The notes: generated by a model not told the origin, from the sequence alone. A DNA stretch of 64,000 bases from Carettochelys insculpta (GCF_033958435.1 NC_134137.1:179751501-179815500), one strand, 5' to 3'; positions 34,640-47,004 are shown, counted from the stretch's first letter. Numbers and translations are program-made.

Positions 34640-37542
34640 TATGAAGACAGAGGGAGAACACAGTATTTTTAAAATCAACTGAGTTGCCAACTATGACAAG
34701 AGGTAACCATAACTAACACTAGGTTGTCTTATTTCTCTGAAGCTTCTTAGTAACAGACTAGACCAATCAGCATAAACTTTTAGAACTATGGTGATACGGA
34801 CTTTTAGTATGAAAAAAAAAAAATCTGAAGTGTAGAAAGATACAGCTAAAAAGACCTACGTAAACTGTATTTTAGTATTCAAAACAAGCCAATACACTGA
34901 AACTACTTAAAGTGTAGACTAAATGCATCCATAATTCTTGATGCCTATTGTATGGTGTTACAGGTTAAAATTTCATTGCTGATCGTAAGAGACCTGGGCC
35001 ATATACACCTATTCTACAGTAAACATTTAATGTGGGCTTTGGAAAAGAACTAGGGAGGACATTATACTAGGCAGTTTGCTGTTTAAGTGGAGACGAGGTA
35101 TGCTTCTGGACCTATGACTGTATGGGGCTCCCTAGAGAGAGATAAGAGGGACTGAAGCAGTAGCAGTTAAGCAAAGGGTCCCTGAGAGAGAGGGTGGTGG
35201 TGATCCATTCATTAAAAACAACACCAAGAAGGGCAAGTAAACCCTCCAATGCCAACTGCTGATGAAAATGTTTGTACTTAGTAGGGGACAGTGTCTGTTA
35301 ACAGCCCAAAGAGGGCAGACCACAACTCCCGCATGTGCCACTGAGCCCTAGTATTTTAGCCATTTCCTGAAAGTGCATATGGAAGCTCTTGGTCCATAGC
35401 CCACTCTGTCCAAATACAAAGGGGAACAGGCTCCTGAAGTTCCCCATTCCCCATCTCTTCCTAATGTATCCATCTAGACTTAGGGCAAACCCATCCAAGT
35501 TTTTTGCTGATGGAAGAGAGTTACATTCATTTCTCTTTCTATACCATACGGTCATTTCACCCAATCACACCTCCAATAACTAACTTATGAACCTGAATTT
35601 CCATTTGTATAGAATCTTTACTATGCTAAAATTTTATTTTAAAAAGATGTATTTTTCCTGTATAAAAACACCCATTAAAAACAACTGTTACACAGCAACA
35701 TGAAAACCAAGTCTCAGCCATGTACTGTAACTGCCGTCATCTCCAGTATTCAGCCACAGCTTATCTCTCAATTGCAATACATAGTGTTCTATCTTGCAGT
35801 TCAGGATCTAAAATACCTAACAATGAAGAGTAGCTGTGGTAGACAACACAGCTCTATTCATATCCACAGACATATCAGCCTCAACTGCCATTTTAAAAGT
35901 ATGGTAAATTACCAATGCCAACTGATAAACTAGTTATTGTTGGCTAAGCAAAAGCTGTTCAGTGACCCAGTGGAGTACCATGCAGCAAGAGGATTTTCAT
36001 TCAGCACTCTAACTACATTCAACCCAGATTCCATTAACCTACCAATTTGTATTTACAACAAGTAGCACATTATTCTGCTAGATATCCCATTAAAACCAAA
36101 TGGGTTACTCAGGGTAATTAAAATAAGTATTAAGCTATTTCTGATTGGGCAAATCACTGATGCAGTTGTCAGTAACAAATCTCTAGGGGAAAAAATACTT
36201 AAGTCTCATCTTTTGCACATTCCTGTAATTTGAAAGTGCTTAGTTAAAGCACAAAAAAGTCATTTTGCCTTTCCACATATACATCAAAACAGAGAAGCCC
36301 AGCTGAAGTTAATGAAGTTGTCCACAACATTCCCTCCATGTGGGCTCTTTCATACTATTCTTTTCTTAAGCAGAGTAAGTTAAAATGAAAGAGTAATGTG
36401 CCAAATCAAGACTTATTTGTTGCTTGCACTTCCCTGTTCCAAAATAGCAATTTTAAACAAATATCCACAGTACACATTAGTTAACATTTAACGGACTGCA
36501 TTGCATATAGCTCGGTGACAAGGTTGCTAAATGTTTCAGGGGTTGGGGGCTTTTTCGTTTGTTTTAAGTCCAGTTGAAGCATATTCAGGTTTTCACTTCA
36601 GTAATTTTTGAGCAGATCTCTTTAATAGCATTCATCTGGAGCTTGCTCCCTAAGGAGAATCTAAACCTGCTTATGGACACAGCAAAATATTACAGGAATT
36701 TGGAATGGGGTAGGAGTGAATTTGTTTTGGTCCGTGTTTACTAGAAAACAAAAAGGTACAGTATCCACCCCTTTTCCTTCCCTTGCTAAGGTCATAAATT
36801 AAAGTTTACAAAAAGTTACACAGAATCTCTCTCTCTCTCTCTCTCTCAGGATTGGCTCCACCGTATCTCAAAAAATCTTTCACCATACCAGCATTTAATC
36901 TGGAGTAAAGAAAGCTGGTATTTGTGACTAAGTATGTTTGGTCTCTAATCTTATAGAGAACAGCATAAAACAGCTGCAGAGTGACACATTGTTTCTACAT
37001 GATAGATGAGGAGATAAAGCATTTTGAATGCACTTTTTTTGTTGAGTATAAATGAATAGTGGAATTTAAAACACCACACATTTTTATATACAAAATCCAC
37101 TGCAAGCAAAACAAAGCAGCAGTTTGTGTAAGTATGAGGCACAAAAATTATGCATGGGTATCCTTATAATTAGATCAATAGCATTGGTAATGCCAATTAT
37201 ACACTTATACACTTAATTTTATTTTCATTTTAATACTGGACTGAACATCTTAATGTTCTTCCTTAAAAAAAAAAACAAAAAAAAACAAACAAAAACACAG
37301 CTATCATGTCTTTCTTTGGTTTACAAACCCCCCTTTCAGAACTGCACTAAAAATCACATTCTTCCATATTGTAAAAAGACCTAATAGAATAATACACATC
37401 TCAAATGGTCTTTAAAATTGGCTGACAAGTTGATTTTGAAATTATAGCGTAAACAATGCCAGAAATGCAATTAAAAAAAAATTCTCCAGAGAAACTTGCA
37501 TCAGCTTCTGTATGTTCAGCCATACCCTTAAAGCTTCACCAC
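34640..37542 (-). other. SLC5A3: Proximal 3'UTR of SLC5A3
   Basis: The sequence directly follows the SLC5A3 stop codon, is AT-rich and free of recognised transposons. It contains an AATAAA at 35,638-35,633 and a (CT)n run at 36,826-36,847. Short frames have no domains. Known vertebrate SLC5A3 mRNAs have several kilobases of 3'UTR, so this is the expected content. Confidence 0.65.
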
Positions 37543-39684
37543 TCACAATGAGAAATAGACGAACATGAATATTCCAAGTGAACAGACACAGAATAGTCCA
37601 ATATTTAGTAATAGTTTAACTTTAGGCGTCTCTTCCAACATTTGTAAACAGAGAGTCTCTTCCTCTGTATCTTGGATGACTCTTTTGTTCATGTTTCTAC
37701 TTCTAAAGCCACAGAACCAATCTATGCATTTCCAATGTTTCTCTCTATTATCAGTCTCCTGCTCACGCTTTCTCTCACCCATGAGAGCCACCTGTCCATT
37801 TGAATAACAATCAACGGGCGTCTCAGCTTCAGAATGACTTACAGAAATCACTGGGTTGGTATCTTCTCTGCAAGTAACTAGAAGATTAATATCCTCAGGC
37901 TTAATATTTTTAATATTTTCTTCAGATTTGCCATTTGACAGGATATGATTAGCATTTTCATTACATTTCAAGATAGTCTTTTCTTGACCTTTATATGGAT
38001 CCCCTTTTGAAACATTTTCTTTTACCGATCTGAATTTTATAGACCAGAAAGTGGTTGTTCGAACCTGTTCCTTTGTAGGTGGTGGTGTACACAGGCTTAC
38101 TATCACAGTCACAATTCCAGTGATCCAAAACAGAGCAGTAGCAACATACATATAATGGATATTTTTGATGAAGCCTGGCCTAGTGTCAGGCTGGTTACAC
38201 TCAGGGGCACGATAAATAAATGCCAATACCAGCCTTACAGATCCAAGAGCAAACCCAACCATTCCACCATAAAATGCCCCTTGCTCATTGCAACGCTTCC
38301 AAAATATACCTAACAGAAACAGAGCAGCCACTGGTGGAGTTAAATAATCTGCTACCTCTTGTATATAGAGATACATCTGGCCTCCTTGCATTTCCACTAT
38401 TATGGGAACCCAGGCAATGCTTACAATTACCATAAAAGCGACAAACACTCTTCCTACAATCATTAGTTCTCTAGATGACGCACTCTTGCGTATGAGTTTA
38501 TAGACATCAAGTGTAAATATGGTGCTGGCACTGTTAAATATAGAGTCCAAGTCACTCATTAGTGCTGCAATCATTACCGCCATCATAAGTCCCCTCAGAC
38601 CAACTGGTACAAGTTTCATCACCAAACGTGGATAAGCAATATTAGAGCATCCAGCTCTGCTTCCACAGACTTGCATGCAGTGTTCTGGATTGATACAGGC
38701 AATGTCATCTGCAAAGATTATACGGGAAATCATCCCTGGGATAACTATAATAAACATAGGCAACAGCTTTAAAAAACCTGCCATCAGCGTGGATCCTTTG
38801 GCATGAGCAATATTTTTTGCTGCTAAAACCCTCTGAACTATGACTTGGTCAGCACACCAGTACCATACAGATGCTGGGGTCTGCCCCAACAGAAATCCAG
38901 GCCAAGGAATATCTTCATCTGTTGGCTCACGCAACATTTTAAGAGCATCGGGCTTTGGGTGAACATGACAAGAGTTGGTATTGGAAAGATTGTATGTCAA
39001 CAAGATTGATGTAATATTTGGTGTTGCCAACATATATCTTCTTTTAACTTCTTCAAACCCACCAATCTCCATAATGCTTATGATCATGAGTGTGAGTGCA
39101 CCAATAATCATAAGCAGTGCTTGAAGAGTATCTGTGTAGATGACAGCCACAAGACCTCCAGTTACAGTCAACAAAGCAGTCATTCCAATAAGCAGGATAA
39201 CTGATAAATAAAGGTTCCAACCCAGAGATTCTTGAATAAAGAGTGCACCTGAATACAAATCAACAGAAAGCTTGGTGAAGATATAAAGAATTAAAGATAA
39301 TGCTGCAAAATATATTTGAATTCTATGTCCTCCAAAACGTTTGGACAAGTATTCAGGCATGGTATATACTCCTGACCGTATGTAGACTGGGACGAAGACC
39401 CATCCTAGAAGCTGTAAAAGCATTAAGGCGTTGAACTCCCATGCACCTACTGCAAATCCACTTGCTGCTCCAGATCCTGCGAGCCCAATGAAATGTTCAC
39501 TCCCAATATTGCTCACAAATAGGGATGCACCAATAGCTAGCCATGTCATAGAACGGCCTGCCAAGAAGTAGCCACTTACGGTGCTCCGATTGTATTTCCA
39601 CATGGCAAAAAAGCCTATGCACATAACAAGCACAAAGTACAGTGTCACAATGGCAATGTCAGCTGTTTCCAAAGAAGGCCTCAT
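37543..39684 (-). CDS. SLC5A3: Sodium/myo-inositol cotransporter 1 (SMIT1)
   Basis: An intact 713-residue protein of the solute:sodium symporter family, which uses the Na+ gradient to bring myo-inositol into the cell as a compatible osmolyte. The start is placed at 39684 (MRPSLETADIAIVTLYF), where family homology begins with the first membrane segment; the frame stays open 15 codons further up to 39729 but that part looks untranslated. The N-terminal half has ADIAIVTLYFVLVMCIGFF, GYFLAGRSMTW and SNIGSEHFIGLAGSGAA, near the Na+ and sugar sites, then GGLVAVIYTDTLQALLMI, the family signature region. A short external loop with NITSILLTYNLSN has possible N-glycosylation sites. After about 13 membrane segments there is a long cytosolic stretch (about 515-680) and a last membrane segment (LLLNIGLFCVCSLGIFMFVY). 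Length is close to the usual 718. The coding region is one exon, nested in MRPS6 intron 1. Its expression in vertebrates is tonicity-induced through NFAT5. Confidence 0.98.
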   Translation of the reverse strand: MRPSLETADIAIVTLYFVLVMCIGFFAMWKYNRSTVSGYFLAGRSMTWLAIGASLFVSNIGSEHFIGLAGSGAASGFAVGAWEFNALMLLQLLGWVFVPVYIRSGVYTMPEYLSKRFGGHRIQIYFAALSLILYIFTKLSVDLYSGALFIQESLGWNLYLSVILLIGMTALLTVTGGLVAVIYTDTLQALLMIIGALTLMIISIMEIGGFEEVKRRYMLATPNITSILLTYNLSNTNSCHVHPKPDALKMLREPTDEDIPWPGFLLGQTPASVWYWCADQVIVQRVLAAKNIAHAKGSTLMAGFLKLLPMFIIVIPGMISRIIFADDIACINPEHCMQVCGSRAGCSNIAYPRLVMKLVPVGLRGLMMAVMIAALMSDLDSIFNSASTIFTLDVYKLIRKSASSRELMIVGRVFVAFMVIVSIAWVPIIVEMQGGQMYLYIQEVADYLTPPVAALFLLGIFWKRCNEQGAFYGGMVGFALGSVRLVLAFIYRAPECNQPDTRPGFIKNIHYMYVATALFWITGIVTVIVSLCTPPPTKEQVRTTTFWSIKFRSVKENVSKGDPYKGQEKTILKCNENANHILSNGKSEENIKNIKPEDINLLVTCREDTNPVISVSHSEAETPVDCYSNGQVALMGERKREQETDNREKHWKCIDWFCGFRSRNMNKRVIQDTEEETLCLQMLEETPKVKLLLNIGLFCVCSLGIFMFVYFSL

Positions 39685-39689
39685 TTTTA

Positions 39690-40540
39690 CGAGCAAAGTG
39701 ACTTCCAACTGCCGATGTCCAATTTTCACCCCCCAAGAAGTCTTTAGAGTAATATGTGAAGCAATTTACATTTATCAATACTGCAGATCAAGTTCTTTGT
39801 CCCTTGGTTTGCTGTCTTGATGGTGGTGGTTGTGGTACACTTTGAGAAGACAGATATATTTTCTCCGCTTCTTAAATGGAAATTTGAGAACTTAGCACGC
39901 ACTTTTAATCGATTTTCCACAACAGCATCTGCATTAACTCTGTTGATGTAGGAGAAATTCTTAGCTGCAGCTAAGTCTAGTGAGGCCTACTGTACCAACC
40001 CTGCAAGGCAGCAAAGACAAAAGACAAAGGTTGTATTAGAGAAGGATTTCACTCAATTTATGAGAAAGATTTGAAGTCTATCAAAACAAGTGGCTCAATA
40101 CAAGTCTTTTCCTCTTTTAAATTTTATTTGTGCGAGACAGAAAACAGAATTCGTTACTCAAACTGAATACTGTCATTCATAACTAAGCTGAAAACGGTAC
40201 ACCTCTCACTGGATACATCAACACAGAGCATAAAGATTAAAATGCCTATTTTTAATTAAAGTTAAATGCAATTGCTCCCTCCACTCTCCCCAAATCCTCA
40301 CAGATTAAAATCTATTTTAAGAGACATTAAGATAAACCTTTCCTCATGTGAATGAAAATACAAAGACATTTTACATTATGAAAGTTTATTTGGATAGTCC
40401 TTTTATGAATTTCCCCAAGTAAACAGCCCAGGATCTCGCATGCTAGATCCTGAAGTGATGTCACAATTCTATGTGTGAGGCACCAGACTGTTGCCATGAC
40501 TAATACAAAAATGAAGTCATAACACCACCACAAATATCAA
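39690..40540. other. SLC5A3 5' flank of the coding exon
   Basis: This holds the 5'UTR part of the coding exon and its splice acceptor. Candidate minus-strand AG sites are in CTTGATCTGCAG (about 39,788) and TATTACTCTAAAG (about 39,745), but no strong polypyrimidine tract decides between them. No other gene is visible. Confidence 0.45.
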
Positions 40541-40547
40541 ATAAGTT

Positions 40548-40845
40548 GAAAATCTCTCATCCAGCAACATCTATCATGATTTTTGTCAGCCAGACGACCA
40601 CTTATGGGTGTAGCCAAAGTTTCCCATGGTCCCATAAAGTTTAACAGCCACCAGTCCTGGCTTTCAATGTTTTGTGATTTTATTCCGCTGGAATTTTCCC
40701 CTAAAAGTCTTTTAAAAACCCAGTATGCAGAAGTGCTGGTAATGCTGCTAGACAATATTGACCTCCAGTGGTCTGGCAAATTTTCTTGTGCAGCACCAGT
40801 CAGGTCCCGAGGGTGCCGGACTACAGAGGTTGAACCTGTAACACT
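40548..40845. mobile_element. Tigger/pogo-like MITE
   Basis: The left end GTTGAAAATCTCTCATCCAG and the right end CCGGACTACAGAGGTTGAAC are inverted, with the family words GACCTCCAGTGGTCTGGCAA and CATGGTCCCATAAAG shared with the copy at 3,236-3,570, in the other orientation. Confidence 0.65.
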
Positions 40846-40859
40846 GCAGATGTATGACT

Positions 40860-41650
40860 AACTGTAATACTGACGTTTTTCCTACAAGTTGGAGAATAAC
40901 CATCTGCTTCATGTGCACTGTACCACATTTAACTGTGCTTCGAGTGGAAAAAGTATCAGAATACATGAGTGAACTGTGACAGGAAGAGGAAAGTTTTCTT
41001 CATACTTGTAGAACAAGAACAGCAAGGCTTAAACATACCTTGATTACATCTCTCTCTCTCTCTCTAAAAGACTGCATCCAATGAATTCTGAGTTTTCATG
41101 TATCATTGGAACATATCAGGTATCAATGGGAACACCACTAAGACAACCAGAAAACTAGAAAAAGCCCGAGATCTACAAAGTGCCCATTTGGGGCTGCAAG
41201 CAGAGATCCGTACGAGGTCAGAGTTAACTCAACCAGTCATTATTCAATACTACAAGTTCATTTGCAGACTTCAATCCCATTGGTCAAAGTGAGTCAGCAA
41301 ATGAAGCTGCAGATTAGGACCCAGGTTCTTTAACAGAATTGGGAGGTATGCGGGGGGGGGGCGGTGAAGAGGGAAAGGGCCAGGAAGGAGCAAGAAGTGG
41401 AATAATAGGGGCAGCTTCAGATCAGAACCTGAAGCAGCTGAGCAGGAATGAAGCGAAGGACTTGCAACATAGCTCCCTACGCCAGGCTCACACAGGATCA
41501 CTCACCTTCGCCAAGTCAAAATTGTTTTCATTTGTCTACACCACAGGAGAAAGAACTATGGGAGACAGTATGGTTAAGCTTACTGGAGGGAGTCCTATCT
41601 TGATCCTACCCTGCACAACACAAGCCAGCTCTGCCTCCATACTAAAACAG
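40860..41650. other. Non-coding, (TC)n run, no gene seen
   Basis: A (TC)n microsatellite is at 41,050-41,067 and a G-run at 41,352-41,360. The rest shows no gene. Confidence 0.4.
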
Positions 41651-41654
41651 TTAC

Positions 41655-42342
41655 AGTAAACCATCAAAATACATGCAACTGTCTCGGGTTAACGCGACTG
41701 CTGACCCCGACAGAAGTCAGGCTGCCATCCCCGTCAAGAGTGGGGAAACTGCTCCTCTCAGAGGCAGCAACCTGACTCTTCTCACCTAATAGGAGTGGTT
41801 TTCTGCTCCTGTCAGAGGCGGCAGCCACTCCTCAGAGGCAGCAGCCACAACTCAGGCTGCTGTCCCTGACAGGAGCAGTTTCCCGGTCTCCAGAGTGGCA
41901 GGGAGCTGGGAACCAGGTTGCCCCTGGCTCCCAGCTCCCTTCCACTGTCTGGAGCCAGGAAACAGACTAAGGCTGCTGCCCTGGTCAGCTTCCCTTCTCT
42001 GCAGGTGGAGGGAAGCCCAAAGCCAGGCTGCTGCCTGGTTCCCAGCTCTCCACCGCTTGTGGGACCTGGGGAAACTAACCAGCTGGTCATTTCCCCGGGG
42101 TCCTGCAAGCAGCAGAGAGATGGGAACCACGCTGTCCCTTGGTTCCCAGCTTCCTGCCACTCTGGGAGCCAGAAAACTGAAGAGCCCACTAGGGCTGGTC
42201 AATTTCCCAGCTCCTGCAAGTCCAGGGAAGCTGGGAATCAGGTGGCAGCCTGGTTCCTGTCTCCCTTCCACTTGCACAAAAATTAGAGTTATGTGGGGGT
42301 TGCAGGAACACAACCCCCAAAGTAACAAGGGCTTACTGTATT
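41655..42342. mobile_element. Tigger-like element with GC-rich degenerate core
   Basis: The ends TTACAGTAAACCATCAAAAT and its partner GGGCTTACTGTATTG are inverted, next to TA dinucleotides, as in Tc1/mariner-Tigger elements. GTTAACGCGAC near the left and GAGTTATGTGGGGGTTGCAG near the right continue the termini. The core is an array of units such as CAGCTTCC, GGGAGCTGGGAA and AGGCAGCAGCC that reads open in several frames but carries no domain. Confidence 0.55.
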
Positions 42343-42344
42343 GT

Positions 42345-43420
42345 AAACATTATTTACTAGGCCAATGAGCTCCACAAGCTTCAGACTGCTCTAAAATAAC
42401 AAAGCTGTCAGGCCATACAAAACAAAAAAAAACTGGCCTTAAAACAACGCTTTAAAGGTTGAGCTGCAGCTATATAACATCAAACCATCATATAGCAGCA
42501 ATTCCTGAGCTTCTTGTTGAGCATTTGTGTGTAGAATTAGACAAATTACCCTGGAGTCTCCGAGATAAAACTATGTTAATAAGATGGAGCTAAGGCTGAG
42601 AGTAGGGATGAGTACCTTAAATGGTTAAAATGATGTACACCCTTTTGCTGCTCCAGGGAACGATTATAGGTAACCGCCATCTGCTTATGTGAGAATGTGC
42701 ACTTCTCACTCAGGCAGAGGTGTTAACAAGGAAAAAAGTTGCACATCTTCCTCAACAGTTTTTGCATATATATCTGTATGAACTGGCCATTTCAAAAGTG
42801 GAACGATGCACAAAAAATAAAGTATTTCAGAACCAAGGAAGATACTTTTTTTTTTTTTTTTTTTAAACACACGAGAGTACTTATGTTCTCATTCTACTGA
42901 AGTTATATCCAAACATGATGAGAGACTACACAAATGTGATACAAAAGCAGTTACAGTTGAGTGCTCTATTTATCAAAATCATGAGACTCGACAACAGATG
43001 TGTTTTTAAATTCTTCATGGAAGAATTTAAAATTTACATTCATGTCCAAAATATGTTGCAGCTTAACTGAGCCATTCCCTAGTTTAATATAGTTCTAAAC
43101 AAGACAGTACACTGAATGTTTCCAAACTGTATAAAGCTCCTGGATATGAATGTAATACATTGATTAGGTGCATGTACTATTTTCATTGTATTTTAAATGC
43201 CAAAATGTAACAACATTAATACCAAGTTTTCATAATTAAAGAAAAACATATGCAAAAGCAGCTGTTCCCCAATACCAGAGAATTTATGCAAGAGAAATTA
43301 TGCTTGTCATATAATTAAAATGGTAAGCAAGAGAAGAGTAAAATTTTAGTTCCTTACCCTTGTATCTTATTAAAAATACTTTTGGAATTAAACTAGCACT
43401 CTAAATGATCAGTCACAGCC
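42345..43420. other. AT-rich non-coding, T-run
   Basis: A 19-base T-run lies at 42,846-42,864. Nothing else is recognised. Confidence 0.4.
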
Positions 43421-43423
43421 AGG

Positions 43424-43560
43424 TAGCTGCGTTAGTCTGTATCTTCACTAAACAAAAAAAGCAGTCCTGTAGCACTTTAAAGATTAACAAAATAATCACC
43501 ACCTAATAAGTTATTTTGTTTATCTTTTAAAGTGCTACAGGACTGCTTTTTTGTCTAGAT
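43424..43560. repeat. Foldback repeat of the GTTAGTCTGTA family
   Basis: GCTGCGTTAGTCTGTATC is followed by GCAGTCCTGTAGCACTTTAA and then, inverted, TTAAAGTGCTACAGGACTGC. Two further copies are at 55,020-55,230 and 62,800-63,030. The halves pair into a hairpin. Such repeats are abundant in turtles; I could not assign a class. Confidence 0.6.
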
Positions 43561-43661
43561 TCTGAGTGATCATGGCTGCAATTAGAGCAGTGAAATCAGC
43601 TGTGCTGCAAGAGTGTACAAAACGGCAGCTAGCACGCTTCTTGTACAGTACACTAAACCCT

Positions 43662-44010
43662 CAATTTAATGGGCAAATAGGAAGGGAAAGGGTGTCCATT
43701 AATTCCAAAAGTCCATTAAATCCAAATGGTTATACTGTATGATGATACACTGACCTTCCCAGCCCATCGCTCCTGTCCTTTGCCCCCACTCTTCCCTTCA
43801 CACCTCCCAATTATCAGGGAAGGAACAGCATGCCAGCCTGGCTCCTTCAACCCACTGCTCGAAGCTCTCTGCACACTCAGCGCTGCGGCTCCTCTGGCCC
43901 TGGCAGATCAAGCCAGATGCCAGCATTTATGGGAGGAGAGAGTGGCAGACAGCCTCTTATTTCCAAAGTCCATTAAACTGGGGTCTGTTAAATCAAGGGT
44001 TTACTGTATA
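43662..44010. mobile_element. Tigger-like MITE
   Basis: The left end CACTAAACCCTCAATTTAAT and the right end TTAAATCAAGGGTTTACTGTA are inverted, with TA at both junctions. Inside are CCAAAAGTCCATTAAATCC and its inverse CCAAAGTCCATTAAACTGG. The core is C-rich. Confidence 0.65.
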
Positions 44011-44014
44011 GCAT

Positions 44015-45505
44015 TTACAATCCTTACAAAGAGTATTTGTTCTTAAGTAAGTTGTCAGACCTCACAATTGAAAAACTCTCACGGGATACATAGTATTTAT
44101 TTTGGTTATAGTAAAAACTTGCCAAATAGAAGCAGGGTCAAACCACGCTTTAAAATAGCTACTTTTCTAAAGCATCACTTTTTCAACTTTCAGGCCTGGC
44201 GTGCAGTATACAGCCCACTAAACTTCTGAGGGTAATTTGCTGGGTAGAGATCAACGGAACAAAAAGACTTATTTTAGTAAGCAAAAGGGAAGAATTTCCA
44301 ACATTATGCTGGAATTTATTTTGGTAAGAAACTGACATAAGAAGTTACTATGAACTGCAGCAGTAAAGTACGTCTACACAGCCAAGAAAAACCTGCAGCT
44401 ATTTCAGTGTAGTGTACACTTCTGAATTAGGCTAAAGCCCAGGCTTTGAGACCCAGAATCTACACAGCAGTGAAGGAGTCCTGCAGCTGAAGCAACATGA
44501 GCCAACGCAACTGATAGAGGCCAGCTACAGGTTCTTCTTTGCATTGTCACCAACAGTAAATCCACAGCGCAACATATCTGTGGTGACTACTGAAAAGTGT
44601 CTCCCCGTTCCTGATTTTAGAAGGACTCAAAACAGATACACAGGAAGTCTATTAAGTCACAGGAATAGTGTTTGCGACACTCACAAAACTTGCTGCACGT
44701 CAAAACTGGTACCAGTGAATTTCAGTCCCGGCTATTTTGTCTGGGCCACGTCACAGGCACAAAGTTTTCCTTTGTGTCCTATGTAACCGTGACAATTCCG
44801 TGCAAATATTAATATGCTTCCCCCAACCCCGCCAAAAAAGGCAGTTTATTAGCTAAAGACAGTTTTCAAGAAGGATACAAGATACTGTACAATGGATTCA
44901 GGACAGGGTTTATATATTATGAGAAATATCAGAACACGCACTTATCCCATTTTTAGAATGATGGTTTATGAATGACCCATTTTCTAAGATCTGTAGTCTC
45001 AACTGTTCATGTGGATGATCCAACCACCATTTAATATTTTAAAGCTCAGAATGCTACAGATAAGATGACAACAGTTTATGGCACAACTTAAGAAAGACTG
45101 ATGTAGGACTGACATTGCATTGGTACATTAAATGCAGCTAGTAGCGGACACCAAAATTATAGTAATTCTAAGATTATTACAGAAAACAAAAACAGCTGTT
45201 TTGAACACTAAGTCTTTCCAAAAAAAGGACAAAATAAGACCCTACAGAAATTCAAATATTTCACAAAGCTTTAGAAGTGCTCGGTCACAGCCGAAATTCA
45301 GAACTGTTGGGTCACTCTTTTGAAAGGAAGCTTTCCCAGCATAATTGTCTGATACGTGGTCCTTTAAACTTGGCAACCAAGGAGGGGAATGCAGACGGAA
45401 GGAAGGGAATCCCACAGCTACAGCCTTAAAATGCTGCTTCCCCTATTACCTTTCCGTCCAGCCAGTAAGCATCCCTGCTATGTTTTCCTGGTCTCTTATC
45501 GCCAA
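44015..45505. other. Non-coding, no gene seen
   Basis: A TACGTCTACACAGCC motif at about 44,367 may be an old MITE end. No gene is visible. Confidence 0.4.
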
Positions 45506-45515
45506 AGATATAGTT

Positions 45516-47000
45516 CATGATTTCCCAAACTGGGGTGTATGAAGAAATTACAAGGAGGTCATGAAGTGACTCAGCCAGCCCCCCTCCCCCACACACACCC
45601 CTACTCCAAGAATGGGCCAGCCTTTGCTTCCAGCTCTCAGCCCCTGCTATTTTACATGGGCAACCCGGCACAGCTGCTATAAAAAGCAAGCTGCCAGCAA
45701 AGAACCATGAGAGCTAGCTGCCTCCTGCAAAGGAGTGTGGGTTGGGGGGAGGGAGGAAGAGGAGGAGGATGGGGTTAGATGGTGTGCTGGGAGAGCCTGG
45801 CTCAGGGTTGGGGCTTGGGTGGGAGGCTTGTGGGGCTCGCATGGCTGGCCCCAGCAGCCTGGGGTTCAGTCGACTGGCCCCAGTTTGGGCTGCCAGGCAG
45901 GCAGCTGGCCCCACCATCAGGGGGCTTACGCTGCTGACCTGCTGTTTGGATGGGCAGCTGTCTGGTGGGCGGCCAGGTGAGCAGGCAGCCGGCCGCTCTG
46001 GCAGGGCAGGGATCAGGTGGGTGGGTGGCTAGGGTGGACATTTCTGGCGGCTGGCACAGGGCTCAAGCAGCTGGCCAGCTGGGGCTGCACCAGGAACCTG
46101 AAAGGTGGGGGCTTGCCTGGCCAATCCATAGTTGGCCTCCGGGCTAGGATGGGGCCGGCACCGTGTCCAGCTCCCCAGCCAGGGCTACAGCTGTTCTCTG
46201 CAGGGCCCAGGCCATGCCTACCACTCTGGGGCCATGCCAGCAGCCCATTCAGTGTGGAGTTGGTGTCCATAGGGCCCAGGCTATGTCCACCATGGGTCTG
46301 GAACCAGCCACTGCAGCTTGTGGCTGGGCTGGTGCCAGCCCAGCAGGGGTCAAGGTTCAACAGGAGGTAAGGGAGCGCCGGGGCTGGGAAATGACAATAA
46401 GGCTTTGGCGGTTGACGCGTGGTTCAGGGTAGGCACAGTTCCGTTGGGTCTACTATTCACTATTTTCCAGACAACTTTTCTGGCAACCCCATTCACAAAT
46501 TAGTAAGTAATCCATTCAATGTTGATGTCAATACATTACCAGAATTACTGCAAGAACGAGCACTCAAAATATGATTCAAGTACAAAAGAATTTTGAGAAC
46601 TCAAACTTGGAGGAATTTTGAATAAAATATTTCCCAGTGTACTTGAAAGTTGAGGAAGAAGTGCTACATATTATTCTTCCATTTTTGTAAATATACCCTG
46701 TGGAAAAACCTTTTCAAGTATACTCAAACAAAAAACAAAACAAAGAAAATCGACTGGATGTGAAAAATGATTTGCGTTGTACACTTTCATCTTTCAAACC
46801 TAGGATTTCCCAACTTGTGAGGAAAATGCAGCATCATCCTTCACATTAAATTAATTTTGTTTCTGCTATTAAATTACATTTTTATTACATTTTGGGGCCA
46901 AGAAAAACTATTTGTGCTTATTTTTAATTTTAAGTAACATTTTTATATCCAGTTTGTGTTTATTTTGAATTATGAATTGAATTTTTGGTTGGGGGAGTCA
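45516..47000. mobile_element. hAT-like element of the 53.9 kb family, interrupted
   Basis: The left end CATGATTTCCCAAACTGGGG, then CAGCTGCTATAAAAAGCAAG and the CTGG-CAGC-GGGCTC array, match the element at 53,896-54,829. Sequence CTATTTGTGCTTATTTTTAA and TATGAATTGAATTT at 46,907-46,985, found near the right end of that copy, lie about 500 bases too far away, so other DNA (about 46,400-46,890) has been inserted. The right terminus is lost. Long frames here are low-complexity. Confidence 0.6.
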
Positions 47001-47004
47001 CATG

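Noticed and set aside
41812..42368. Frames of 120-158 codons on both strands
   Set aside because: Same cause: imperfect short tandem units in a Tigger-like element.
45714..46432. Overlapping frames with Trp/Gly-rich text
   Set aside because: They are the GC-rich core of a hAT-like element; the copy at 53.9 kb shows the same text without conserved frames.
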